Below are positions 31,576-39,065 of a stretch of 64,000 nt of DNA, piece by piece. The notes beneath the pieces are model-generated. The model made no database searches. It worked only from the letters and a program-made list of their open reading frames with translations, and was not told where the DNA came from. Source of the stretch: Halomonas sp. ML-15. Lineage in GTDB: Bacteria > Pseudomonadota > Gammaproteobacteria > Pseudomonadales > Halomonadaceae. Made by a program: the position numbers and the translations under genes. Within the stretch, counting starts at the first letter, position 1. Each line of letters starts with the position of its first letter. The stretch covers positions 1,850,462 to 1,914,461 of the forward strand of contig NZ_JACXZT010000019.1 of assembly GCF_014779595.1 (NCBI RefSeq), given 5' to 3'.

Positions 31576-32295
31576 ATGAGCCCCCAGCCCCATTTCGACC
31601 ACGCCCAGATCGAGCAGCTGCCGCGCAGCAATAGCGAGCCCTGCGGCCACAATCACACCCTCGAGACGCCGATCTCCCCGGACGGCACGCCGGTGCTCGG
31701 CAAGCGCTACGAAGTGGCAGCCCGCGGCGGCCGCGCGGTACGCCTCAAGAAGGGCCAGATCATCCGCATCATCAATACCCACGGCACCCAGGTCTGCGAC
31801 ACCTGGGCCTTCAGCAGCGACAACCTCAACGAGTTCATGTCCTGGGAGCACGGCCGCGCCTGGCTCAGCGGGCTGATTCCCCAGGTCGGCGACCCGCTGA
31901 TGAGCAACCGCCGGCGTCCGATCATGACCCTCACCGCCGACACCTCCCCCGGGGTTCACGACACCCTGATGGCAGCCTGCGACCTGTTCCGCTACATGAC
32001 CCTCGGCGTCGAGGGCTATCATGACAACTGCGCCGACAACCTGCGAATGGCGGTCAAGGCAATCGGCATCGATGCCCCGGAAGTGCCGCAACCGCTCAAT
32101 CTGTGGATGAACATCCCGGTCAACGAGCAGATGAAGGTCGACTGGTGCCCGCCGGTCTCCAAGCCCGGCGACTATGTCGAACTGCGCGCCGAGATGGACT
32201 GCATCGTCGCCATGTCGTCCTGCCCCCAGGACATCATCCCCATCAACGGCGAGGGGTGTGTGCCCGTCGAGGTTCACTTCGAAGTTCACGAGTGA
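31576..32295 (+). CDS. DUF1989-family protein (urea carboxylase-associated / carboxyguanidine deiminase family)
   Basis: This 239-residue protein belongs to the DUF1989 family, first noted beside urea carboxylase and later shown, as CgdA/CgdB, to act on carboxyguanidine. Recognisable parts are GTQVCDTWAFS, HGRAWLSGLIPQVGDPLMSNRRRP, HDTLMAACDLFRYMTLGVEGYHDNCADNL and a C-terminal SSCPQDIIPINGEGC. Here it stands alone between an ABC transporter and a ureohydrolase, with no urea or guanidine carboxylase. A role on a guanidino or ureido compound is inferred. AAGGAG precedes ATG 31576. Confidence 0.85.
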   Translation: MSPQPHFDHAQIEQLPRSNSEPCGHNHTLETPISPDGTPVLGKRYEVAARGGRAVRLKKGQIIRIINTHGTQVCDTWAFSSDNLNEFMSWEHGRAWLSGLIPQVGDPLMSNRRRPIMTLTADTSPGVHDTLMAACDLFRYMTLGVEGYHDNCADNLRMAVKAIGIDAPEVPQPLNLWMNIPVNEQMKVDWCPPVSKPGDYVELRAEMDCIVAMSSCPQDIIPINGEGCVPVEVHFEVHE

Positions 32296-32305
32296 GGAGA
32301 CGCTG

Positions 32306-33286
32306 ATGGCCAAGATGACCGACGCCACCCGCCGCAACGCCGCCACCGGCGAAACCTATGCCCCGCACCTCGAGCCGCGCTACCGCGAGATCGCCACCTT
32401 TCTGCGCGCGCCGCTGGCCGAGCGCCTCGACGCGCTGGATATCGCCCTGGTCGGCATTCCCTTCGACGGTGGCGTCAGCAACCGCCCCGGCGCCCGCCTC
32501 GGCCCGCGCGAGATACGCAACCAGTCGAGCCTGATGCGCAGCATCCACCACGTGACCCGCCAGGACCCTTTCGCCCAGGCGCGCATCGCCGACATCGGCG
32601 ACGTGCGCTTCTCCTCGATCTACGACCTCGGGCGGGTCTCCGACGACATCGCCACCCACTATCGCGCCATTCACCAGGCCGGCGTGATCCCCCTCAGCGC
32701 CGGCGGCGACCACTCGGTGACCTACCCGATCCTGCGCGGCCTGGCTGCCGACGCCCCGGTGGGGCTGATCCAGATCGACGCCCACACCGATACCTGGGAC
32801 GACTTTCAGGGTTCGAAATTTCACCACGGCGGCCCCTTCCGGCTGGCCTGCGAAGCCGGCCTCATCGACCCCAAGCGCACCGTGCAGATCGGCATTCGCG
32901 GCGCCCAGAACACCGCCCAGGGCTGGGACTACTCCGACGCCAGCGGCATGCGGGTGATGTTCATGGAGGAGGTCGATGCGCTGGGCATCGAAGCGGTGAT
33001 CGCCGAAGCACGGCGGGTGGTGGGTGATGGCCCGGTCTATCTGTCGTTCGATATCGACAGCGTCGATCCGGCCTTCGCGCCGGGCACCGGGACCCCGGAA
33101 GTCGGCGGGCTGACCAGCCTGCAGGCGCTGCAGCTGGTGCGCGGTTTTCGCGGCCTGCCGCTGATCGGCGCCGACGTGGTGGAGGTGGCGCCGCCGTTCG
33201 ACCCCAGCGGCAATACCGCCCTGCTCGGCGCCACCCTGATGTATGAACTGCTGTGCCTGCTCGCTGAGCAGCGTGCAACGGCCTGA
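32306..33286 (+). CDS. Ureohydrolase (agmatinase/guanidinobutyrase-like)
   Basis: This 326-residue arginase/agmatinase-superfamily enzyme hydrolyses a guanidino group to urea and an amine. All six metal ligands are present: His136 (GGDHS), Asp158, His160 and Asp162 (DAHTD), and Asp249 and Asp251 (SFDIDSVDP). GTGTPEVGGLT is agmatinase-like. The substrate could be agmatine, 4-guanidinobutyrate, 3-guanidinopropionate or similar; sequence alone does not decide. No GhaA/GhaB-type nickel accessory genes lie nearby, which argues against a guanidinase of the GdmH type. It is last in the operon. Confidence 0.9.
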   Translation: MAKMTDATRRNAATGETYAPHLEPRYREIATFLRAPLAERLDALDIALVGIPFDGGVSNRPGARLGPREIRNQSSLMRSIHHVTRQDPFAQARIADIGDVRFSSIYDLGRVSDDIATHYRAIHQAGVIPLSAGGDHSVTYPILRGLAADAPVGLIQIDAHTDTWDDFQGSKFHHGGPFRLACEAGLIDPKRTVQIGIRGAQNTAQGWDYSDASGMRVMFMEEVDALGIEAVIAEARRVVGDGPVYLSFDIDSVDPAFAPGTGTPEVGGLTSLQALQLVRGFRGLPLIGADVVEVAPPFDPSGNTALLGATLMYELLCLLAEQRATA

Positions 33287-33298
33287 GCGCCTCCCTTC

Positions 33299-33856
33299 TC
33301 AGGCCGAGCCGAAGTAGCGCTCGCGATCCTCGGGGGTGACATCGCTGATATGCAGCGGATAGTCGCCGTCGCGGCGGTCCTGGTAGAAGTGGCGCAGGGT
33401 ACGTTCGATGGTCGGAAAGGCGAGCTCCTCCCAGGGGATTTCGTGCTCCTCGAATAGCGCCACCTCGAGGCTCTCGGGGCCGGCGTCGAAACCGCCCTCG
33501 AGATCGGCGCGGAACATCATATAGACCTGATTGATATGCGGCAGATTGATCAGGGTGTAGAGGCCGTGAATGGCCACTTCGGCGCAGGCCTCCTCGCGGG
33601 TTTCGCGGGCGGCCGCCTCGACGGTGGTCTCGGCGTTCTCCATATAGCCCGCCGGCAGCGTCCAGTAGCCTTTGCGCGGCGAGATGGCGCGGCGACACAG
33701 CAACACCTTGCTACCAATTACCGGCAGGGTACCGGCGACGATACGCGGATTCTGGTAGTGAATGGTGCCGCAGGCATCGCACAGATAGCGCGGGCGGTCG
33801 TCGCCCTCGGGAATCGCGAAGCGGACGGTATGGCCGCAGTGGCTACAGAAGTTCAT
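33299..33856 (-). CDS. Nudix hydrolase with N-terminal zinc ribbon
   Basis: This 185-residue protein starts with a zinc ribbon (CSHCGHT ... CDACGTIHYQNP: Cys4, Cys7 and a second CxxC pair near residue 27), followed by a Nudix domain with GYMENAETTVEAAARETREE as the Nudix box; the box glycine near the end is Cys. Relatives hydrolyse NADH, ADP-ribose or other nucleoside diphosphates. The start at 33856 begins MNFCSHCG with GGAG-type context. An upstream in-frame extension to 33988 is rejected. It is divergent from a second Nudix gene. Confidence 0.9.
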   Translation of the reverse strand: MNFCSHCGHTVRFAIPEGDDRPRYLCDACGTIHYQNPRIVAGTLPVIGSKVLLCRRAISPRKGYWTLPAGYMENAETTVEAAARETREEACAEVAIHGLYTLINLPHINQVYMMFRADLEGGFDAGPESLEVALFEEHEIPWEELAFPTIERTLRHFYQDRRDGDYPLHISDVTPEDRERYFGSA

Positions 33857-33986
33857 GGCTCTCCTTGATGGCGCGGGATGAGGCCAGCAGCGGCGTGGTC
33901 GGGAGGGTAGTCCGCCACCGGGGCGGAGCATGCCTTGACGCCTGTGCGGGAGCTGGGTACAACACATGAAACCCAGCGGATACCCC

Positions 33987-34640
33987 ATGTTAGAGAAACT
34001 GCGCGAGCGCCTGCAAGCACACCATCCTCAACGCCTGAGGCTTGCCATGCCAGAGGCGGCGGTGCTGATCCCGATCGTGAACCGGCAAGAGCCGACGCTG
34101 CTGTTCACCCGGCGCGCCGACCACCTCAATACTCATCGCGGCCAGGTAGCCTTCCCCGGTGGCAAGCGCGAGGAGCACGACCGTGACCTGCTGGAGACCG
34201 CACTGCGCGAATCCGAAGAGGAGATCGCGCTACCGCGAGGGCAGGTCGAACTGCTCGGTCAGCTCAGCGAAGTGGTCTCGCTGCACGGCCTCAAGGTCAC
34301 CCCCTATGTGGGGCTGATTCCGCCCGATCTGCCGCTGATCGCGGACCCCAACGAGCTGGACGCCATCTTCGAAGTCCCGCTGGCGCTGTTTCTCGACGAC
34401 TGTCGCAGCCACACCGACGTGATCACCGTCGACGGCCGCCCCTACTACGTTCCCAGCTATCAGGCTCAGGGCCAGGTGATCTGGGGACTCTCGGCGATGA
34501 TGCTGGTGGAGCTGCTCAGCGAGGGGTTCGGCTGCTCGGTGAGCCTCGACCGCGCACCGGATGGCGGTCCGCTGCGCCATCGTCCACCCCGGCTCGGGCC
34601 GCGGCAGACACCCCCCACCCCCCACCATCGACAAGATTGA
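33987..34640 (+). CDS. nudL: CoA pyrophosphatase-type Nudix hydrolase (NudL-like)
   Basis: This 217-residue Nudix protein carries the UPF0035 motif preceding and joining the Nudix box, visible as LLFTRRADHLNTHRGQVAFPGG followed by LLETALRESEEEIAL; this subgroup cleaves CoA to 3',5'-ADP and phosphopantetheine. The C-terminus (about the last 35 residues) is Pro/Arg-rich and low in conservation. The start is uncertain: ATG 33966 is also in frame and neither has a strong ribosome site. Confidence 0.85.
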   Translation: MLEKLRERLQAHHPQRLRLAMPEAAVLIPIVNRQEPTLLFTRRADHLNTHRGQVAFPGGKREEHDRDLLETALRESEEEIALPRGQVELLGQLSEVVSLHGLKVTPYVGLIPPDLPLIADPNELDAIFEVPLALFLDDCRSHTDVITVDGRPYYVPSYQAQGQVIWGLSAMMLVELLSEGFGCSVSLDRAPDGGPLRHRPPRLGPRQTPPTPHHRQD

Positions 34641-34648
34641 GCCGTATA

Positions 34649-34981
34649 ATGCAAGCCGTTCTGATTATCCTCGCTATTGCTGCCCCGCTGGTATGGTTCT
34701 TCATGCGTACCAAGGCCAAGGGCTTTCAACTGATGCGCTGCGCCCTCTACCTGCAGAATCTTCAGGACGTCATCGACGGTCACCCCGGCGACGACAATCT
34801 GGTAGTCACCCGCGAGCAGGCGGAACAGGCCTACCAGACCGCCCGCGAAGAGTTTGCCGGCATGGCCACCCGCCAGGGCCAGGCCTACTGCGTGCACGTC
34901 ACCCAGGCCCAGCTCAAGGCTTATGGCAACAAGAAGAGCGTGATGCTGGCCCGCGCCCGCGCTCACGGCTTCCCCGAGTGA
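34649..34981 (+). CDS. Small membrane-anchored protein of unknown function
   Basis: This 110-residue protein has one N-terminal hydrophobic helix (residues 2-21) followed by a soluble, mostly helical domain with VVTREQAEQAYQTAREEFAG. I do not recognise the family. The gene starts 8 bases after nudL and ends 7 bases before the 2OG oxygenase gene, so the three probably share a transcript. ATG 34649 was preferred over a TTG at 34637. Confidence 0.7.
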   Translation: MQAVLIILAIAAPLVWFFMRTKAKGFQLMRCALYLQNLQDVIDGHPGDDNLVVTREQAEQAYQTAREEFAGMATRQGQAYCVHVTQAQLKAYGNKKSVMLARARAHGFPE

Positions 34982-34988
34982 TGACGGC

Positions 34989-35642
34989 ATGAGCGCCAGG
35001 CCCGTCTTCGACCCGCAGCGCCTGACCCCGATGGTCGATGCGCTGGTCGAGCGCGGCTGGTACCTGGCCGAGGGGTTTATCGACGCCGAGCTGAGCCAGG
35101 CCCTCTACGCCGAGGTGTGCCGGCTCGCCGAGCAGGATGCGCTGGCGGCGGCGGGTATCGGCCGCGGCAGCGCGCATCACCTGCGCCGCGATATCCGCGG
35201 CGACGCCATCCACTGGCTCGACCGCGAGAGCCTGGCCCAGCGCCGCTACCTGACGGCCATGGGCGAGCTGCAGCAGAGCCTCAACCGGGCGCTCTATCTG
35301 GGTCTGTTCGAGTTCGAGGCGCACTTCGCCCACTACCCCCCGGGAAGTTTCTACAAGCCCCATGTCGACAGCTTCCAGGGCCGCGCCAACCGCATGATCT
35401 CCACGGTGCTCTATCTCAACCCCGACTGGCCCGTCGACGCTGGCGGTGAGATGGTCATCTACTCAGGCGAAGACGCCAGCCGCGAGCTCACTCGGGTGCG
35501 CCCCGAGGCCGGCACCTTCGTCTGCTTCCTCTCCGAATCGGTGCCCCACGAGGTGCTGCCGACCCGCCTGCCACGGGCCAGCATTGCCGGCTGGTTCCGG
35601 CGCAACGCCTCACTGGGCGGTCGCGTCGATCCGGCGCGCTAG
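34989..35642 (+). CDS. 2-oxoglutarate/Fe(II)-dependent oxygenase (prolyl-hydroxylase-like)
   Basis: This 217-residue dioxygenase shows the iron facial triad His125-x-Asp127 (YKPHVDSF) and His187 (VPHEVLP), with Arg196 or nearby as the 2-oxoglutarate ligand. MISTVLYLNPDW and GGEMVIYS are typical of prolyl 4-hydroxylase-like (2OG-FeII_Oxy_3) proteins. The substrate could be a protein residue or a small molecule. It follows the small membrane protein and converges on ytoQ with a 9-base gap. Confidence 0.88.
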   Translation: MSARPVFDPQRLTPMVDALVERGWYLAEGFIDAELSQALYAEVCRLAEQDALAAAGIGRGSAHHLRRDIRGDAIHWLDRESLAQRRYLTAMGELQQSLNRALYLGLFEFEAHFAHYPPGSFYKPHVDSFQGRANRMISTVLYLNPDWPVDAGGEMVIYSGEDASRELTRVRPEAGTFVCFLSESVPHEVLPTRLPRASIAGWFRRNASLGGRVDPAR

Positions 35643-35651
35643 GCGCTGACT

Positions 35652-36092
35652 TCAGGCCTTGAGCACGTAGCGCAGTATCTCGACCACCTGGTCGGTGGAA
35701 GTGGCCCACGCCAGCGCCTGGGCATCGACCTCCTTGAGCGGATGCACGATCTCCTCGGCGTGCAGGGTCACGTAGGGCTTGCCGAGTGCCGCACAGTAGC
35801 CAGCGTCGAAGGCCGCATTCCACTGCTTGTACTGGTCGCCGAAACGCACCACGACGAGATCACTCTGCTCGATCAGGGTCTTGGTACGGATCAGATTGAC
35901 CTTGGAGGACTTGTGGTCGCGCCAGAACTGGCGGCTCTCCTCGCCCAGATGGTCGCCGGCGGCGTCGCTGGCGGCGTGATCGGTCACCGCCGAGGTGAAC
36001 ACCACGTCGAGGCCCAGCGCCTCGGCACCGCGCTGGATCTCATCGCGCCAGTCGGTGTGGATCTCGCCGGACAGGTAGACGTAAAAGCTCAT
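35652..36092 (-). CDS. ytoQ: YtoQ-family protein
   Basis: This 146-residue protein matches YtoQ almost end to end: MSFYVYLSGEIHTDWR at the N-terminus, FTSAVTDHAASD, SKVNLIRTKTLIEQSDLVVVRFGDQYKQWNAAFDAGYC and TLHAEEIVHPLKEVDAQA. The fold resembles nucleoside 2-deoxyribosyltransferases, but the function is unproven. GGAG lies 6 bases before ATG 36092, which was therefore chosen over ATG 36104. Confidence 0.88.
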   Translation of the reverse strand: MSFYVYLSGEIHTDWRDEIQRGAEALGLDVVFTSAVTDHAASDAAGDHLGEESRQFWRDHKSSKVNLIRTKTLIEQSDLVVVRFGDQYKQWNAAFDAGYCAALGKPYVTLHAEEIVHPLKEVDAQALAWATSTDQVVEILRYVLKA

Positions 36093-36149
36093 CAGAGGCT
36101 CCATGGCAAATCGAAAAGGTCGGCCATGATAGCCCAGCGCGGCAGGCGA

Positions 36150-37139
36150 TCAAAAATCCCGCGACAGAGTGACGGCGCCAAACAGGTCGTGGCTGGTCTG
36201 GCCTTCGAACTCATGGCTGCGCCGCACCGCGGTATAGCTCAGCTGCCAGGCATCCCAGGCCAACGCCGCGCCGCCCGCCAGATCGCCGACCCACTCGCGG
36301 CGCTCCACCGAGTGGCTGCCCTTGACGGTGTTGCCGTCCAGGGTCAGGTTGTGGGCCATGTAGTAGCCCTCGATACTGGCAAACAGGTACCAGCGCAGGC
36401 CCGACGCCTGCGTGAACGCCTGGCGCCCTCCCGGATTGGGCGTGACCGTAGGAATGCCAGCGGCGTCATCGCCGAAGCGCACCCCATAGCCGCCGCTGGC
36501 ATAGGTGTAGAGGTTGCCCAGCGCCAGTCCTGCGCTGGGGCCGTGGGCCAGGGTCTTGCCGGCCAGCGGCGATTCATGCCACCACTGGCGGCGCAGCGCG
36601 GCGTTGACGATCGGCTCGTCGGCAAGCTGATTATTCCAGCCCCGTGGCCGGTCGCTGCGCGAGAAACGGTGCGCCTCGCGCTGGATGCGCTCAGCTTGGG
36701 ACGAACGCCCCACCATGCCCACGTCGAGGTGCAGGTCAGTGGCCTGGCGCCAGTCGCCGCGGGCCACGTCCTCGTAGAAGGATACCCCACCAAATACCAG
36801 CCCGACATAGGGGCGGTCGTCCTCGATCAACGCGCGCTGCTCGATGTCGTCAGGAGTATAGATCTGGTGGATCAGCCGGTAGGCCACGCTGTCGGCCTGG
36901 CCGATCAGCGTATCGGGCAACAGCGCAGCTACCCGCTGACTCCAGTGCTCCGCGTCGGGTGCGAAGGCCCAGTTGAGCTCAGCGCCACTGGTGAAATGAC
37001 CGTCATCGCTGCTGGCCAGGAAGTCATTCTCGACCTTGACGGTCAGCATGCCATCGGCGGCCATGGCCAACCCGGGGAGGGTGACCAATGCAGCGGCCGC
37101 GACCCAGCGGCGCCAGGTCATGACATTACGGTAGAGCAT
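36150..37139 (-). CDS. lpxR: Lipid A deacylase LpxR-family outer-membrane protein
   Basis: This 329-residue DUF2219/LpxR-type beta-barrel starts with a signal peptide (residues 1-28, ending AMA before ADG). Family features are VENDFLASSDDGHFTSGAELNW, IYTPDDIEQRALIEDDRPYVGLVFGG and a C-terminal Phe (TLSRDF) for outer-membrane insertion. LpxR removes the 3'-acyloxyacyl group from lipid A, changing the outer membrane. AAGGA lies 7 bases before ATG 37139. It is 24 bases downstream of... on the minus strand it precedes the mipA-like gene, with only 24 bases to that gene's stop. Confidence 0.85.
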   Translation of the reverse strand: MLYRNVMTWRRWVAAAALVTLPGLAMAADGMLTVKVENDFLASSDDGHFTSGAELNWAFAPDAEHWSQRVAALLPDTLIGQADSVAYRLIHQIYTPDDIEQRALIEDDRPYVGLVFGGVSFYEDVARGDWRQATDLHLDVGMVGRSSQAERIQREAHRFSRSDRPRGWNNQLADEPIVNAALRRQWWHESPLAGKTLAHGPSAGLALGNLYTYASGGYGVRFGDDAAGIPTVTPNPGGRQAFTQASGLRWYLFASIEGYYMAHNLTLDGNTVKGSHSVERREWVGDLAGGAALAWDAWQLSYTAVRRSHEFEGQTSHDLFGAVTLSRDF

Positions 37140-37163
37140 GTCTCGATCCTTGAGAACGTAACC

Positions 37164-37913
37164 TTAGAAACGATAGCTGATAAAAGCCCCGACCACCGGC
37201 TGCAGCGAATCGCCAACATCGTCGACGATGGGACTGTCGGCGGCGTCGCCGCTCAGATAGGTGACGCCTGCCAAGGCGGTGAGCGACCAGGCCGGGGTCA
37301 GCGCATAGCTGACGGTGCCGCTCAGCCCATAGCGCAGGTAGCCGCTGCCGGGCTCATACGCCGTCAGCCCGGAGCGGGCGCTATCCTCGGCGGAGACGCC
37401 GAACATCGCTCGCGTCCAGCTGGCGCTGGAGTAGCTGACACTGGGGCCAAGGGTGACGAAGGTGCGCTCGTCGAGGGGCGCTCTCCAGGTAGCACGCGCC
37501 TGCCAATCCGACCCGTTGACGTCGCCGGTTACGGCAGACTCCCCGGACAGGCTGTAGCGCCATGGCCCCTGGTCATAGCTCACCCTCAGGCCGAGCGTTG
37601 CGCCACCGTCGACCTCTTCGAACGCCGCTAGCTCGCCGCGATTATCGCGCCCGAAGGTATAGCCGAGATAAGGCGACACTACCCAGTTGCCCTCGCGAAT
37701 GGCGTTCCAGCCCAGCCCCTCGCGGGGGTTGAAATAGAACGCATCGCCGTAGCGCAGCTCCAGCGACGGCCAGGCTCGGGTGCGCATATCATCGCTGCCC
37801 AGATACTCCGGCGTTACCAGCACTCCCGCCCCGACGCTTCCCTGCCACAAGTCCTCCGCCATCGCCGGCGTCACCGCCAGCCCAGCCGCCAGCCCCAGCC
37901 ACCATCCGCGCAT
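37164..37913 (-). CDS. MipA/OmpV-family outer-membrane protein
   Basis: This 249-residue MipA/OmpV-type beta-barrel has a signal peptide MRGWWLGLAAGLAVTPAMA and begins the mature part EDLWQGSVGAGVLVTPEYLGSDD, with the final Phe (VVGAFISYRF). Members have been linked to scaffolding of murein synthases or to outer-membrane permeability. I chose ATG 37913 because AAGGA sits 7 bases upstream; ATGs at 37919 and 37937 are also in frame. It lies upstream of lpxR on the minus strand, and the two may be cotranscribed. Confidence 0.87.
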   Translation of the reverse strand: MRGWWLGLAAGLAVTPAMAEDLWQGSVGAGVLVTPEYLGSDDMRTRAWPSLELRYGDAFYFNPREGLGWNAIREGNWVVSPYLGYTFGRDNRGELAAFEEVDGGATLGLRVSYDQGPWRYSLSGESAVTGDVNGSDWQARATWRAPLDERTFVTLGPSVSYSSASWTRAMFGVSAEDSARSGLTAYEPGSGYLRYGLSGTVSYALTPAWSLTALAGVTYLSGDAADSPIVDDVGDSLQPVVGAFISYRF

Positions 37914-37962
37914 CGCCATATCCTTTTTCTTGGTCATTCTTGCAAGCCTACAAACATTTTTG

Positions 37963-37992
37963 ATTGTATGTAATCGTGCAGCAATAATGCAA
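37963..37992 (-). promoter_or_regulatory. Possible sigma70 promoter of the MipA/OmpV-family gene
   Basis: On the minus strand TTGCAT (37987-37992) and TACAAT (37963-37968) are separated by 18 bases in an AT-rich patch about 50 bases before the proposed ATG. The -10 box matches 5 of 6, the -35 box only 3 of 6. Confidence 0.4.
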
Positions 37993-38078
37993 GAGACAAA
38001 CGTCGGAGTCGCTGGCAGATCCCTACGCTCAAGAGGGATACGCGGGAGGGTCAAAGCGCCACCATGGCAGGGGCGGTT

Positions 38079-39017
38079 TCAACCAGGCGTCGGCTGAGTG
38101 ATCAAGCCGTAGGTTTCCGGGCGACGATGAAGCGCAAAATTGAAGATATGCTCGCGGATTTCGCGGGTGCGATCCAGGTCGCATTCGTGGGTGATCAGTT
38201 CATCCTCGAGCGTATCGGCCATGGCAACGATCTCGCCGGTAGGGGCGATGATGCAGCTCTGGCCGAGCAGGTCGCAGCCCTCCTCCCGGCCCGCCTTGGC
38301 GACGCCCACCACCCACATGCCGTTCTGGTAGGCGCCGGCCTGCATGCAAAGGTGGTTGTGAAAGCCCTGCAGGTGGTCATGGGCCGGTACCGGCGGATAG
38401 TGAATCGGGGTGTTGTAGCCGAGCATCATCAGCTCCGTCCCCTGCAGGGCCAGCATGCGGTAGGTTTCCGGCCAACGCCGATCGTTGCATAACGCCATCC
38501 CCATGGTGCCGCCGAAGGCCTGCCAGGTGCCAAACCCCAGATCGCCGGGTTCGAAATAGCGCTTCTCGAGATGCTGGAACGGGCGCCAGGGTTCATGTTC
38601 ATGGTGCCCGGGCAGGTGCACCTTGCGGTACTTGCCGACGATGTCGCCGCGGCCATCGACCAGAATCGAGGTATTGAAGTGGCGCGCCTGCCCCGCTTCC
38701 CAGACCAGCTCGGCATAGCCCAGATAGAAGCCGATACCCAGTTCGCGGGCGGTATCGAACAGCGGCCGGGTCTCCGGACCGGGCATCTCGCGCTCGAAGA
38801 AGGCATCCAGCTCCGCCGGGTCATCGAAGTACCAGCGCGGGAAGAAGGTGGTCAGCGCCAGCTCCGGGAAGACCACCAGTTGCACGCCACGCGCATGGGC
38901 CTGGCGCATCAGCGCAATCATCCGGGCAACGGCCTGGCGGCGGGTCTCCTGGCGGCGGGTCTCCTGGCGGGCAATGGGGCCCAGCTGGGCGGCGCCTACG
39001 ATCACTTTACGGCTCAT
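38079..39017 (-). CDS. N-carbamoyl-D-amino acid hydrolase (nitrilase superfamily)
   Basis: This 312-residue enzyme hydrolyses N-carbamoyl-D-amino acids to D-amino acid, ammonia and carbon dioxide. The catalytic triad is Glu52 (FPELALTT), Lys132 (RKVHLPGH) and Cys177 (ALCNDRRWPE). These are each five residues later than in the characterised Agrobacterium enzyme (Glu47, Lys127, Cys172), which is explained by a duplicated pentapeptide, QETRRQETRR, at residues 18-27. AAGGA precedes ATG 39017. It follows the L-carbamoylase-type gene in the same orientation. Confidence 0.92.
   Translation of the reverse strand: MSRKVIVGAAQLGPIARQETRRQETRRQAVARMIALMRQAHARGVQLVVFPELALTTFFPRWYFDDPAELDAFFEREMPGPETRPLFDTARELGIGFYLGYAELVWEAGQARHFNTSILVDGRGDIVGKYRKVHLPGHHEHEPWRPFQHLEKRYFEPGDLGFGTWQAFGGTMGMALCNDRRWPETYRMLALQGTELMMLGYNTPIHYPPVPAHDHLQGFHNHLCMQAGAYQNGMWVVGVAKAGREEGCDLLGQSCIIAPTGEIVAMADTLEDELITHECDLDRTREIREHIFNFALHRRPETYGLITQPTPG
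38934..38963 (-). repeat. In-frame 15-nt tandem duplication in the D-carbamoylase gene
   Basis: CTGGCGGCGGGTCTC occurs twice in direct succession (38934-38948, 38949-38963), followed by 7 bases of a third copy. It adds one QETRR unit on an N-terminal helix before the catalytic Glu. Confidence 0.85.
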
Positions 39018-39065
39018 GGGAATTCCTTGTGGGGAGCGGACTGACGACGGCCACGCAGCCTGACG

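Noticed and set aside
35742-37631. A 629-codon plus-strand open frame across ytoQ, lpxR and the MipA-family gene
   Set aside because: It spans three minus-strand genes with clear signal peptides and family motifs, and is itself without recognisable features.
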